A stretch of 64,000 bases of DNA from an uncultured Roseburia sp. (GTDB taxonomy: Bacteria > Bacillota > Clostridia > Lachnospirales > Lachnospiraceae), in contig CALZGM010000015.1 in the NCBI GenBank assembly GCA_945787015.1, positions 1-64,000 of the forward strand, read 5' to 3'. Below, one piece after another: positions 1-8,955 of this stretch (position 1 is its first letter; every line of letters begins with the position of its first letter). The translations under genes were made by a program, and so were the position numbers. The notes below the pieces were generated by a model, which saw only the letters and a list, made by a program, of their open reading frames with translations, was not told the DNA's origin and made no database searches.

Positions 1-41
1 ACTTGTATTTGTTTTGTTGTCGTTTTCGCGACAGCTAGATT

Positions 42-70
42 ATAATAGCAAATCCATTTCGCTTTGTCAA
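42..70 (-). promoter_or_regulatory. Strong outward promoter P1 (tandem pair, proximal)
   Basis: Read on the minus strand there is a perfect -35 TTGACA (65-70), a 17-bp spacer and a -10 TATTAT (42-47) preceded by TGC, an extended -10 motif. Transcription would run left and leave the window. A short hairpin (18-22 with 29-33) lies in the transcribed leader. It is a near copy of the promoter at 172-200. Tandem consensus promoters of this kind usually drive rRNA or other stable RNA operons. That target is an inference, because the gene itself is outside the window. Confidence 0.75.
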
Positions 71-171
71 CAACTTTTTTCATCTTTTTTTGAAATAATT
101 TTTTGAGAAGTTATCCACAAATTTATTTCATTTATTAGATGTTGCCCACCCGTCTTGAGTGGGCGAATCTT

Positions 172-200
172 ATAATAGCATTATTATCTAACAGTGTCAA
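172..200 (-). promoter_or_regulatory. Strong outward promoter P2 (tandem pair, distal)
   Basis: On the minus strand, -35 TTGACA (195-200), a 17-bp spacer and -10 TATTAT (172-177), again preceded by TGC. The leader downstream contains a GC hairpin (144-149 with 159-164). The two promoters are 130 bp apart and share hexamers, spacing and extended -10. No gene is visible in 1-250, so this stretch is promoter and leader only. The served operon lies left of the window. Confidence 0.75.
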
Positions 201-253
201 CTGCCTTTTTACTTCCTTCTTTTGCCAAAAATGCCCTATTTTGAGCAAAAATA

Positions 254-297
254 AATAGATGTGGGGGCAAGCCCATTCCTGCTCCCCAACATCTATT
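254..297 (-). terminator. Rho-independent terminator after the cvpA-type operon
   Basis: Inverted repeat: 254-266 pairs with 284-297 (AATAGATGT plus a GGGG/CCCC core). An A-rich stretch on the plus strand (U-rich in minus transcripts) follows at 244-253. It closes the operon that ends at 325, just before the outward promoters. Confidence 0.75.
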
Positions 298-324
298 GTT
301 TCAACTTTTTTTAACTTTTTTATT

Positions 325-1032
325 CTACATTAATATAGAAACAAGGATGTTTTTTTCATATAGCCAAATAAGGAAATCGTTCGCATATATATATGAAATA
401 ATGGTGCTGCCAAGGTTTGTCGTACTCATTAATGCAACAAAGCAAAACAGAACCCACACAAAAATTAAGCCATTTACCGCTCCTGCAGCTAAACCGCAAA
501 TACTGTTTGCAAAACCAATAAGCGGAAGCTTTGAAATAAATCCAAGTGCTTTCTGTATCAATATAGATGCAATGCAACCAATAATCAATGCTATGATAAA
601 GGAAATCCCCTTCATAATCAAATCGGCTGTACTTACTGCAAGAGTACTGTATACTCCCTGTTCCTCCAAGAAGCGGTCTGCGGCATCTGAAGCCTCGCCC
701 ATTAATTTCTCAATTGCTTCAGAAGGTAGTCTGTCCATAAGTTTGGCAAGTAATTCATTGTCTGTTAATGCCGAAACATCTTCTCCATCTTTCTCTTCTA
801 ACTGTCGAAGCGTTTTTTCACGAACGTTCTCTTCACAGTGCTCCACTACTTTCTCGTAAATATCCGTGTCATTTTTTAAATAAGTTTCAATCTTAGGTGA
901 TATGCATACCACAATCACCAAAATTAAAATCCACGAAATCAAAGAATATACAATTTTTAAAAATCCCTTTGTATATCCTGCGATTGTATACCCTGCTAAA
1001 ATTGCAATTACTAATATTAATACCCAGTTCAT
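325..1032 (-). CDS. CvpA family membrane protein
   Basis: Predicted integral membrane protein of 235 residues. Hydrophobic segments lie at about 3-20, 27-45, 137-158 and 172-203. The Gly-rich N-terminus (AGYTIAGYTKGF) and the C-terminal helix pair with small residues (GLAAGAVNGL) fit the CvpA/colicin V production family. A charged insert of about 90 residues between helices 2 and 3 makes it longer than the usual 160-180. It is the last gene of a three-gene operon, 8 bp after the DUF5711 gene. CvpA proteins are linked to envelope integrity, but the exact role here cannot be read from sequence. Confidence 0.75.
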   Translation of the reverse strand: MNWVLILVIAILAGYTIAGYTKGFLKIVYSLISWILILVIVVCISPKIETYLKNDTDIYEKVVEHCEENVREKTLRQLEEKDGEDVSALTDNELLAKLMDRLPSEAIEKLMGEASDAADRFLEEQGVYSTLAVSTADLIMKGISFIIALIIGCIASILIQKALGFISKLPLIGFANSICGLAAGAVNGLIFVWVLFCFVALMSTTNLGSTIISYIYANDFLIWLYEKNILVSILM

Positions 1033-1040
1033 ATGTACTC

Positions 1041-2237
1041 CTATTTCAATCGTGTCTGAATTGTGATGCCATTTAAGATGAAGGTGTAATTCAAGCTGGA
1101 ACCACCCGGTATTACTTTATAAAGTTCTTCATCAAATTCATGGTGGAATTTATAAACGCCCCTCGCCGTATAAATATCGCATGCAGTTTTGCTCCTTATG
1201 CATATTTCGTTGCTGCTTAACAGTTCCACCGAAGTGTATTCTGTGTCGAATGTCTCTTCCATTGCAAGCTTGCCTGACAAATCATACACCTGTAAAAGAT
1301 GACGCATTGCTTCATCACTGCTATTATATACCACTCCAACATAGTTTTCATTATAAAAAATACTTTTTGCTTCTTCCTGCAATTCAATTTCTGATGTAAG
1401 CTTTGGTTTTTGTGTTCCCTCAAACACCATAAGCTTTGTATCTCCAATTGCAAGTAGACAGTCTTTTGAAACAAAGTTCAATTCCGGAATCACCATATCA
1501 TCATAAGTGGATGCCGAAACCACATGGTCAATCTCATTTTCTCCGACTTTGCCAAAATTATAAAAAGCCAATGTGCTCTTTACCCTTCCCTCATTGATAT
1601 CCAGCATGGAAACCGCCAATTTAATCGCGTCATCCGATAATGCGATTGCAATAGGAAACCCTCCCTTTTCCCCATGGATTGCTCCATTTACCAGTTGGTT
1701 TCCGTCCTTATCATACAACGTCAAAACCCCCGTCGCCTGATTATCCATGAGTACGGCAATCGTTCCCTGTGCTGCAATGCTTACCTGTGCAATTGGAAGA
1801 TTGGTTTCTATACTGCGTACCATTCCTTTTTGCGTCATGATGTAGATCTTTTTCCCACTTTTATCGTAAATAACCAGATAGTCGCCGCAAATGTCTACGG
1901 TCGGATATGACATCTCATAGGTCTGGTTCCAAATCATCTCATTATTATGATCTGTGTAAGAAGCTCCATCATTACTATATTTTAAAATATTCCCCTTAAA
2001 CTCTTTAAACGCCGTTGCCTTTGTGTCCGTCCGTTCTACACTGGCGCGGATATCATAATCACTATACTGTCGCAATGACATATAGATGCCGGTACCCGCC
2101 ACAAGCACCAAAACGACTATTGCAGCTATCAGAGTTCTTTTCAAAACTTTTACACGATGTTCCCGAGTCTTTCGCTTATAATCGCGGTTCTCTTCCTCTG
2201 AAACTACCCGTAAATTCCTCTTTTTTGTATCTGCCAT
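1041..2237 (-). CDS. DUF5711-type membrane-anchored protein
   Basis: 398 residues: a Lys/Arg-rich cytoplasmic tail, one transmembrane helix at about 33-52, and a large extracytoplasmic domain. The domain has recurring beta-strand blades with phrases such as LVIYDKSGKKIY and LTLYDKDGNQL, which suggests a beta-propeller-like fold. It matches what I know as the DUF5711 family of Lachnospiraceae. It lies between a LysM gene and a CvpA gene in a tight operon, so a cell-envelope role is a reasonable inference. No catalytic motif was seen. Confidence 0.65.
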   Translation of the reverse strand: MADTKKRNLRVVSEEENRDYKRKTREHRVKVLKRTLIAAIVVLVLVAGTGIYMSLRQYSDYDIRASVERTDTKATAFKEFKGNILKYSNDGASYTDHNNEMIWNQTYEMSYPTVDICGDYLVIYDKSGKKIYIMTQKGMVRSIETNLPIAQVSIAAQGTIAVLMDNQATGVLTLYDKDGNQLVNGAIHGEKGGFPIAIALSDDAIKLAVSMLDINEGRVKSTLAFYNFGKVGENEIDHVVSASTYDDMVIPELNFVSKDCLLAIGDTKLMVFEGTQKPKLTSEIELQEEAKSIFYNENYVGVVYNSSDEAMRHLLQVYDLSGKLAMEETFDTEYTSVELLSSNEICIRSKTACDIYTARGVYKFHHEFDEELYKVIPGGSSLNYTFILNGITIQTRLK

Positions 2238-2286
2238 CCTTTAATTCCTTTTTATACTATAATAAATATAGTATAACACGGTTTTT

Positions 2287-3495
2287 TTATTTTGGAAGTT
2301 CTAAATATTGGCCGGCATAAATTGCATTTGGATCATCAATCCCATTTACTTCACACAGCTTATCCATCATGGCCGTTGTATTATATATTTTTCTGCAAAT
2401 GCTTGCCAGGCTATCTCCTTTTTGCACTACATAATACCCTTGTGCCAAATACTGTTCTGCTTCTGAAAGTACCTTAACCGTTTCCGTCACCTGTTGTGTT
2501 TCTGAAGTTTGTCCTGCTTCAGTTGTCGGAGTTTGTGTAGAAGTTTCCGAAGAAGCAGGCATTTCTGCTGACGTAGAGGTTTCTGTCTCCGGTGCAACTG
2601 TACTGTTTACCGCCACACCCTGTTCTGTGGATATCGTTCCCACACTTCCTGCAATATCTTCCACACGAATTACATCCTCTTCTCCTGATTCTGTCTGAAG
2701 AGCAACCTGCATTTCATTCATCTTATTCAATGCCTGTTGCATTTGGTCCATTTTCTGATAATTTTGAAAGGCCGAATAACCGAGTGCAACTACGACTGCC
2801 AAAAGCAGTAATGTCGGCAGACGAGATCCTCCTTGTGGTATCTGTGGTGTCCGGTGCGTATTTCGCGTATTACGGTTATTCAGATATTCTCTATAGGTCT
2901 CCTCACGGTTTTGCCCTTCGCGAAGGGATTCCATAGCAGATTCCATACGATTAGGAATGTTTTTATCATAATAAATGTAAAATCCCTCCCGGCGTTTTAA
3001 ATACCCGCTCCGATTACTGTAAAAAGCCTCTTCCTGCTCAATAGAGTCCATTAAAAGCAGAATCTGGTGTACACCTCCAAAATAAGTCTGATGCACATGC
3101 TCTAATTGAGCTGTCATATGTGGGAATTCCCCATAAACATCAATTGCCCAGCCTACAATAATCATATCCTCATGCTCCGAACGTAGTTTTCGATACAATA
3201 TTCCCCAGGTTTCATCATTCCAAACAGGCTGGCTGCCATTAAATGCAATTTCTTCCATTTCAATAGCGCTTTCTATAAACACACAGGTGTGCCCTGCGAA
3301 ATCATCATATCTTCCCAGCATGATATATACTGTTTTACCCGCGCAGCGTCCGTACGTATGCATCGTCTGATATGCTTCATTTTCTATGTATATACGATCT
3401 CCAGCATCCGGCGTACCTATTTGTTTGATGTTTTTGGGCAAACCTCTTTTTTCTTGTGTAGTGTCCCAATTTTCTTCCCGGATAATTTCTATCAT
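2287..3495 (-). CDS. LysM-domain membrane protein with a degenerate JAB/MPN-like N-terminus
   Basis: The start is taken at 3495 because AAGGAGG lies 12 bp upstream; an in-frame ATG-free extension to 3555 has no ribosome site. The protein has about 402 residues. Its N-terminal domain of about 190 residues carries the layout of a JAB/MPN fold (VGWAIDVYGEF, then QILLLMD), but the metal-binding HxH is absent. A transmembrane helix at about 230-247 follows, then a Ser/Thr/Glu-rich linker, then a C-terminal LysM module (YYVVQKGDSLASICRKIY) that should bind peptidoglycan. It is the first gene of the operon with DUF5711 and CvpA. The JAB assignment is tentative; the LysM is clear. Confidence 0.75.
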   Translation of the reverse strand: MIEIIREENWDTTQEKRGLPKNIKQIGTPDAGDRIYIENEAYQTMHTYGRCAGKTVYIMLGRYDDFAGHTCVFIESAIEMEEIAFNGSQPVWNDETWGILYRKLRSEHEDMIIVGWAIDVYGEFPHMTAQLEHVHQTYFGGVHQILLLMDSIEQEEAFYSNRSGYLKRREGFYIYYDKNIPNRMESAMESLREGQNREETYREYLNNRNTRNTHRTPQIPQGGSRLPTLLLLAVVVALGYSAFQNYQKMDQMQQALNKMNEMQVALQTESGEEDVIRVEDIAGSVGTISTEQGVAVNSTVAPETETSTSAEMPASSETSTQTPTTEAGQTSETQQVTETVKVLSEAEQYLAQGYYVVQKGDSLASICRKIYNTTAMMDKLCEVNGIDDPNAIYAGQYLELPK

Positions 3496-3596
3496 AATTG
3501 AATCGTTCCTCCTTTTCCATTCGCCTGTAGCCATGCTATCACATGTCCTCTGCAAAATTTGAAGAAATTTGGAACACCGAAAAAGAAGTTATCGAC

Positions 3597-3623
3597 AAAA
3601 AAAGCCAGGCTGTATAGCCTGAC
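3597..3623 (-). terminator. Terminator of the transketolase operon
   Basis: On the minus strand GTCAGGC (3617-3623), a 6-nt loop, GCCTGGC (3604-3610) and seven T's. It sits 14 bp after the stop codon of the C-terminal transketolase subunit. Confidence 0.85.
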
Positions 3624-3636
3624 TTCTTCCTATATA

Positions 3637-4584
3637 TTAGTTATTCTTTAAGAACGCTTTTACTTGTTTATGAATTCCTTCTGCATCCAGCTCATATTTA
3701 TGAATCAGTTCCAAAGCCGGACCGGATTCGCCAAATACATCTCTTACACCGATTCTAAGGAGCTTTGTCGGTGCCTCCTCTGATAACACTTCTGCCACAG
3801 CGCTTCCCAATCCACCGATAATGGAATGTTCTTCTACTGTCACTACTTTTCCTGTCTTCAATGCAGATTTTACTACTAATTCTCTGTCAATTGGTTTGAT
3901 GGTATGAATATCAATAATCTCTGCAGAAATTCCATCTGCTGCCAGTAGTGCTTCTGCTTCTATTGCTTCTTTTACGCAAAGACCGGTTGCAAAAATAGTT
4001 ACATCTGTGCCTTCTTTTATTACAACGCCTTTCCCAATTTCAAACTGGTAGGTTTCCGGATCATTATATACCGGAACTGCAAGACGTCCAAAACGCAAAT
4101 ACACAGGTCCTACGTGCTCGTAAGCTGCTTTTACGGCTGCTCTTGCTTCCACATCATCTGCCGGGTTGATTACAACCATTCCCGGAATCTGACGCATTAA
4201 CGCCATATCTTCCAGACACTGATGTGTGGCACCATCCTCGCCAACGGAAATGCCTGCATGTGTAGCACCGATTTTTACATTAAGATGCGGGTAACCCACT
4301 CCGTTACGCACCTGCTCATAAGCACGTCCTGCCACAAACATTGCAAAAGAGCTGATAAATGGTACTTTTCCGCAGGCTGCAAGACCGGCTGCGATTCCTA
4401 CCATATTTGCTTCCGCAATACCAATGTTCATATGTCTCTCAGGGAAAGCCTTACGGAAAACGCCTGTCTTTGTTGAGCCTGCAAGATCTGCATCTAGAAC
4501 TACAATATCTTCATGTTCTTTTCCTAATTCAACTAAAGCATTACCATAGCTGTCTCTTGTTGCTACTTTCTTCATCTCTAACAT
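3637..4584 (-). CDS. Transketolase, C-terminal subunit
   Basis: 315 residues covering the pyrimidine-binding and C-terminal domains of transketolase. Signatures include the GIAEANMVGIAAGLA segment that activates the thiamine diphosphate cofactor, and GATHAGISVGEDGATHQ. It pairs with the N-terminal subunit encoded just upstream (7-bp overlap, 4578-4584). Together they form a split transketolase that shuttles two-carbon units between sugar phosphates in the non-oxidative pentose phosphate pathway. Split transketolases are common in Clostridia. Which of several paralogs this is cannot be told from sequence alone. Confidence 0.93.
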   Translation of the reverse strand: MLEMKKVATRDSYGNALVELGKEHEDIVVLDADLAGSTKTGVFRKAFPERHMNIGIAEANMVGIAAGLAACGKVPFISSFAMFVAGRAYEQVRNGVGYPHLNVKIGATHAGISVGEDGATHQCLEDMALMRQIPGMVVINPADDVEARAAVKAAYEHVGPVYLRFGRLAVPVYNDPETYQFEIGKGVVIKEGTDVTIFATGLCVKEAIEAEALLAADGISAEIIDIHTIKPIDRELVVKSALKTGKVVTVEEHSIIGGLGSAVAEVLSEEAPTKLLRIGVRDVFGESGPALELIHKYELDAEGIHKQVKAFLKNN

Positions 4585-5408
4585 AATGCTTCACCTGCTT
4601 TCTTTAAGTCTTCCATTGCGATGGCATATTCCTCGTCATTTGGCCCTTTTCCATGCCATTCAGCCTCATTCTCCATAAAGGAAACGCCTTTTCCTTTTAC
4701 TGTCTTTGCAATAATCGCTGTCGGCATACCCTTTGTAGCTCTCGCCTCTGCAAATGCCGCCCGGATGTCATCAAAGTTGTTTCCATCTATATTAACTACA
4801 TGGAAGTTAAAAGCTTCAAATTTTTTATCAATCGGATATGGAGAACATACCGTGTCGATTGGTCCGTCAATCTGCAAGTTATTGTTATCAACAATCACTA
4901 CAAGATTGTCCAATTTTCTATAGCCTGCCCACATAGCAGCCTCCCAAACTTGTCCTTCCTGAATCTCTCCGTCCCCTAACAGGGTGTATACACGATAATC
5001 CTTTTTGTCAAGCTTTCCTGCAGCTGCCATACCAACGGCTGCTGAGATACCCTGGCCAAGAGAACCAGATGACATATCAATTCCCGGTATTCCTTTCATA
5101 TCCGGATGTCCCTGTAAGTAAGAACCGGTATGACGTAAGGTTTTTAAATCTTCTTTTGGGAAAAATCCTTTTTCTGCCAGAGTAGAATATAAGCCCGGAG
5201 CTGTGTGTCCTTTTGAAAGGACAAAACGGTCGCGATTCTCCATTTTGGGATTTGCAGGGTCAACATTCATTTCTTCAAAATACAAAAAGGTAAAAATATC
5301 TGCCGCAGATAATGAGCCGCCCGGATGTCCGCTTTTTGCGCTGTGTACTGCAGTTACAATACTTTTACGAATTTCGTTTGCTGTTTTTTGCAGTTCTAAG
5401 TTTGTCAT
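4578..5408 (-). CDS. Transketolase, N-terminal subunit
   Basis: 276 residues with the thiamine diphosphate domain. SGHPGGSLS is near residue 26. The diphosphate motif begins at LLGDGEIQEGQVWEAA and ends in VDNNNLQ, the GDG-(about 28)-NN pattern that binds Mg2+ and cofactor. It lacks the other two transketolase domains, which the overlapping downstream gene supplies. It acts in the cytoplasm. A ribosome site (GGAGAG) lies just upstream of the ATG, and recR is 18 bp upstream on the same strand, so the three may be cotranscribed. Confidence 0.93.
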   Translation of the reverse strand: MTNLELQKTANEIRKSIVTAVHSAKSGHPGGSLSAADIFTFLYFEEMNVDPANPKMENRDRFVLSKGHTAPGLYSTLAEKGFFPKEDLKTLRHTGSYLQGHPDMKGIPGIDMSSGSLGQGISAAVGMAAAGKLDKKDYRVYTLLGDGEIQEGQVWEAAMWAGYRKLDNLVVIVDNNNLQIDGPIDTVCSPYPIDKKFEAFNFHVVNIDGNNFDDIRAAFAEARATKGMPTAIIAKTVKGKGVSFMENEAEWHGKGPNDEEYAIAMEDLKKAGEALC

Positions 5409-5426
5409 AGTCTCTCCTCTTTTACG

Positions 5427-6023
5427 TTATAATTCAGTTCGTCCCTCAAGAGCACGAAGCAAAGTTACTTCATCAATATATTCCAAATCTCCGCCAACCG
5501 GAACTCCGCTGGCGATTCGTGTGACCTTGATACCTGTGGGCTTAATCAGCTTACTGATATACATCGCAGTCGTCTCTCCCTCTAGGCTGGAGTTAGTTGC
5601 AATAATTACTTCATCCACATCCTGCTGCAGGCGCTTTAGGAGTTCCTTTAGCTTGATGTCATTCGGTCCGATACCAAGCATCGGCGAAATAGCTCCATGC
5701 AATACATGGTAAACACCCTCGTATTTCTGTGTTTTCTCATAAGCCACCTGGTCTCTGGTATTCTCAACCACCATAATGACCTTATGGTTTCTCGACTGGT
5801 CGCGGCATATCGGGCAAACCTCTTCATCTGTCAACGTGAAGCATTCCTTGCAATATCGCACATTGTGCTTCGCATCTACAATCGCATCCGACAAGGCCTT
5901 CACCTTTTCCTCCGGCATATTTAAAATATGAAATGCCAGTCTTTGGGCTGTCTTTGCGCCAATCCCAGGTAAATCCGCCAATTCTGCTATTAATCTGCTA
6001 ATCTGGCTGCTATATAAATCCAT
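5427..6023 (-). CDS. recR: Recombination protein RecR
   Basis: The start is taken at ATG 6023, giving the usual 198 residues beginning [12 protein letters not shown]; a GTG at 6035 is also in frame. An N-terminal helix-hairpin-helix ([15 protein letters not shown]) is followed by a four-cysteine zinc finger (YCKEC and CPIC) and a Toprim domain ([18 protein letters not shown]). RecR works with RecF and RecO in loading RecA at gaps. In Bacillus it directly follows dnaX and ybaB; here an opposite-strand gene (6170-6937) interrupts that order. Confidence 0.95.
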   Translation of the reverse strand: MDLYSSQISRLIAELADLPGIGAKTAQRLAFHILNMPEEKVKALSDAIVDAKHNVRYCKECFTLTDEEVCPICRDQSRNHKVIMVVENTRDQVAYEKTQKYEGVYHVLHGAISPMLGIGPNDIKLKELLKRLQQDVDEVIIATNSSLEGETTAMYISKLIKPTGIKVTRIASGVPVGGDLEYIDEVTLLRALEGRTEL

Positions 6024-6169
6024 ACTGACAACCACGCCTTTCTATCCCATTCTCACTTATATTACTTGAATTTCTAGCTTTTTACAAGGACGATTTTCCT
6101 TTTATTGCATTTTCGGCAAAAATATCCTATTCTTATAAGGAAAGATAAGAAAGGGTTGGTAAATTTACT

Positions 6170-6937
6170 ATGAAAGAAAACATTGCAACCATTCCTCTTA
6201 TGGACGCTTTTCATGCCAAGGATGAATGCCCGTTTTGTAATCTGGAACGTAAAGCAGAACAGCATGCGATTTCTTTTATCTTAGGTTCTGCATATATGGA
6301 AGATGATATTCGCGAGCAAACGGATAAACTCGGATTTTGCCGTCATCATTTCAAGATGATGTATGACTATGGGAACCGCCTTGGCAACGCACTTATCCTA
6401 AGCACTCACCTTCGCAAAATAAATCAGGAACTTTCAGAAGAGATAAAAAAGTTCACGCCGGGAAAGTCCTCACTTATGACACGTTTTAAAAAGACTGACG
6501 TAAAGGAAAATATGCCCAAAACGGAATTGGGTAACTGGCTCTATGAAAAGGAGCACACCTGCTATGTCTGTGACCACTTCGAAAGTATTTACGGCCGTTA
6601 TCTGGATACGTTTTTCAGTTTATATAAGAAGGATTCGGAATTTCGAGATTTGTTTTTGTCCGGGAAAGGATTTTGCCTGCCACACTTCCGTGACCTCATT
6701 GAAGCAGCAGAAAATAAGCTGACCGATGCAGAAAAGAAGGAGTTCTATCCGGCTGTCTTTAAGCTCATGCAGGATAATATGGAACGTCTTCAGAAAGAAG
6801 TGGAATGGTTTGTAGAGAAAAATGACTACCGCAACAAGGACAAAGACTGGGGAAATTCTGCAGACAGTATTCAAAGGGGCATGCAAAAATGTAACGGAGG
6901 CTATCCGGCAGACCCGATATTTAAAGCAAAGCTGTGA
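6170..6937 (+). CDS. DUF6062 family cysteine-rich protein
   Basis: 255 residues and cytoplasmic, with no signal peptide or membrane segment. Paired cysteines and histidines recur: CPFC at 19-22, CRHH near 56, CYVC near 128 and CLPHF near 165, arranged as two similar halves. This suggests a duplicated metal-binding or redox module. I recognise it as the DUF6062 family, of unknown function. It stands alone on the plus strand between ybaB and recR, with a shared terminator at its 3' end. Confidence 0.7.
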   Translation: MKENIATIPLMDAFHAKDECPFCNLERKAEQHAISFILGSAYMEDDIREQTDKLGFCRHHFKMMYDYGNRLGNALILSTHLRKINQELSEEIKKFTPGKSSLMTRFKKTDVKENMPKTELGNWLYEKEHTCYVCDHFESIYGRYLDTFFSLYKKDSEFRDLFLSGKGFCLPHFRDLIEAAENKLTDAEKKEFYPAVFKLMQDNMERLQKEVEWFVEKNDYRNKDKDWGNSADSIQRGMQKCNGGYPADPIFKAKL

Positions 6938-6963
6938 AACGTGCACCGCTAGTCGCACATAAA

Positions 6964-7001
6964 AAGGCTAAGTTTTCCGCATTAACGGATTACTTAGCCT
7001 T
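6964..7001. terminator. Bidirectional terminator between DUF6062 gene and ybaB
   Basis: AAGGCTAAG (6964-6972) pairs perfectly with CTTAGCCTT (6993-7001), with an inner TCCG/CGGA pair. A's flank the left side and T's the right. It can serve the plus-strand gene ending at 6937 and the minus-strand ybaB ending at 7014. Confidence 0.85.
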
Positions 7002-7013
7002 CTTTTCTCTTCA

Positions 7014-7352
7014 TTAGAACATTCCACCCATACCGCCGGTGAACTTCGCCATCTGGCTCTGGCTTTCCTCTTCTAACTTACGGAATGCCTCATTTGCTGC
7101 TGCCATGATTAAGTCTTCTAACATCTCCACATCATCCGGATCTACTACTTCCGGATCAAGCTTTACTTTTTTAATCTCATGCTTTCCGGTAACTGTAATT
7201 TCAACAGCACCACCGCCCGCAGTCGCTGTTACTTCTTTTTCTTCCAGTTCCTTCTGTGCCTCTTCCATCTGACGCTGCATGCGCTGTGCCTGTTTCATCA
7301 GATTATTCATGTTTCCCGGCATACCGCCCGGAAATCCACCTCTTTTTGCCAT
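7014..7352 (-). CDS. ybaB: YbaB/EbfC family nucleoid-associated protein
   Basis: 112 residues. The Gly/Met-rich N-terminus ([18 protein letters not shown]) and a long amphipathic helix ([19 protein letters not shown]) precede the conserved beta-sheet core ([16 protein letters not shown]). YbaB proteins are dimeric DNA-binding proteins encoded next to dnaX and recR in most bacteria. The gene lies 12 bp after dnaX on the same strand. Confidence 0.93.
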   Translation of the reverse strand: MAKRGGFPGGMPGNMNNLMKQAQRMQRQMEEAQKELEEKEVTATAGGGAVEITVTGKHEIKKVKLDPEVVDPDDVEMLEDLIMAAANEAFRKLEEESQSQMAKFTGGMGGMF

Positions 7353-7364
7353 TGGTTTTTCCTC

Positions 7365-8936
7365 CTAAAAATCATCTTCTTCTATGTCAAACTGTATCAG
7401 CTGACCTAAATCCGGATAAATTGCATCACTTGGCGCTCCGGTATCGTTTTGTTTCACCTGAAGCTCTATTTCCTTTCCGATTCGCTCTGCAATGAGTTCC
7501 TTTAAGGCCTCCTGACAGCCGGAACGGTTCTCTGCTATATACTCATAAGCATTCGGATCCTCAAAAACTAACAGCAGACTGCCGTCAGGTCCCAGCGAAC
7601 GTAGTGCTTTATCAAAATAAGTTCTGCTTAAGCCGGTCAAACCGGATAAAATACCTTTCCAGCTTGCAATTACCTGCTTAATATCCTCCGGAATCGCTTT
7701 TGGTAATTCCATCTTTTCTACCTGTTGCACGGCATCGCCTGTTATGCCTTGCCTGGCACTTTGAGGGGTTGTCATCACAACACCCTTCTCCAATTTCTTT
7801 TCCAGACTCTCCACACGGTCAATGATGGAAGAATAGTCTTCCTCCATCTCCGGTTTACATAATTTAATCACTGCGATTTCAATTAAGATACGCTTTTGCG
7901 TTGCATACCTTAACTGATTTGCAAGGTCTGAAAAAATCCGGATATAGCGCATCAGCACTTCGCCGTCTATCATCCCCGCTTCTTCCTTTAGGAGTGCAAG
8001 ATTATCGGATGAAATATCCAAAACCTCTTCCATATTATCAGAGCTTTGTAACAAAAGCAAGTTACGCATATACCACGTAAAATCTGTTACAAACTGCCCC
8101 ATCTCCCGGCCTTCAATTACCAATTCATCAATAATTCCGATTGCTCCGGTAATATCTTTCTCAATGATTCGGCGTAAAAGCCTGCTGAATATCTCTGTAT
8201 CTACCGCGCCCAGAGTATCCAGCACTTTTTCATAAGTCAAATCCTGTCCTAAGTAAAATGCAATACACTGGTCCAGAAGGCTTAATGCATCTCGCATGGA
8301 ACCATCTGCCATTTTTGCGATATAACGAATGGCGCGGTCCTCTACCTTCACCTGTTCCTTTTCCATGAGTTCATTCAAACGTCCTGCAATGGTATCAATG
8401 GAAATTCTCCTAAAATCATAGCGTTGGCAGCGGGATAAAATGGTAATTGGTATCTTATGCGCTTCTGTCGTTGCCAGAATAAAGATTACATAAGAAGGCG
8501 GTTCCTCTAAAGTCTTTAACAGTGCATTAAATGCTCCTATAGAAAGCATATGCACCTCATCGATGATATACACCTTGTATTTTCCTTCTGTCGGACGATA
8601 TTCCACCTCTTCGCGAATCTGGCGAATGTTATCCACACCATTATTGGATGCCGCGTCGATTTCAATGACATTCATAGAGCTTCCGTTTGCAATCGCCCTG
8701 CAGACAGCGCACTCTCCACATGGACTGCCATCCACCGGATGCTCACAGTTTACCGCCTTTGCAAAAATCTTCGCAATAGTGGTTTTTCCTGTTCCTCTGG
8801 TTCCGCAGAACAGATAAGCATGTCCGATTCGGTCTGCTTTTATTTGATTTTTTAATGTTGTTACAATATGGTCCTGTCCTTTTACATCTTCAAATTCTGC
8901 CGGACGGAACTTTCGATATAATGCCGTATACGACAT
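7365..8936 (-). CDS. dnaX: DNA polymerase III subunit gamma/tau
   Basis: 523 residues. Walker A GTRGTGKTT is near residue 46. The four-cysteine zinc module (C64 to CAVC) and Walker B DEVHML follow, then sensor-1 ATTEAHKIP and the arginine-finger SRCQRYDF. Residues beyond about 370 form the divergent tau-like C-terminus. It is the ATPase of the clamp loader that places the sliding clamp on primed DNA. Downstream ybaB is 12 bp away, and the pfk gene upstream ends 19 bp before the start. Confidence 0.95.
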   Translation of the reverse strand: MSYTALYRKFRPAEFEDVKGQDHIVTTLKNQIKADRIGHAYLFCGTRGTGKTTIAKIFAKAVNCEHPVDGSPCGECAVCRAIANGSSMNVIEIDAASNNGVDNIRQIREEVEYRPTEGKYKVYIIDEVHMLSIGAFNALLKTLEEPPSYVIFILATTEAHKIPITILSRCQRYDFRRISIDTIAGRLNELMEKEQVKVEDRAIRYIAKMADGSMRDALSLLDQCIAFYLGQDLTYEKVLDTLGAVDTEIFSRLLRRIIEKDITGAIGIIDELVIEGREMGQFVTDFTWYMRNLLLLQSSDNMEEVLDISSDNLALLKEEAGMIDGEVLMRYIRIFSDLANQLRYATQKRILIEIAVIKLCKPEMEEDYSSIIDRVESLEKKLEKGVVMTTPQSARQGITGDAVQQVEKMELPKAIPEDIKQVIASWKGILSGLTGLSRTYFDKALRSLGPDGSLLLVFEDPNAYEYIAENRSGCQEALKELIAERIGKEIELQVKQNDTGAPSDAIYPDLGQLIQFDIEEDDF

Positions 8937-8955
8937 GTCTCAACTCCTTAAACTA

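Noticed and set aside
296..859. 187-codon frame on the plus strand
   Set aside because: It is antisense to the CvpA gene and its terminator; Ser-rich content is the mirror of membrane codons.
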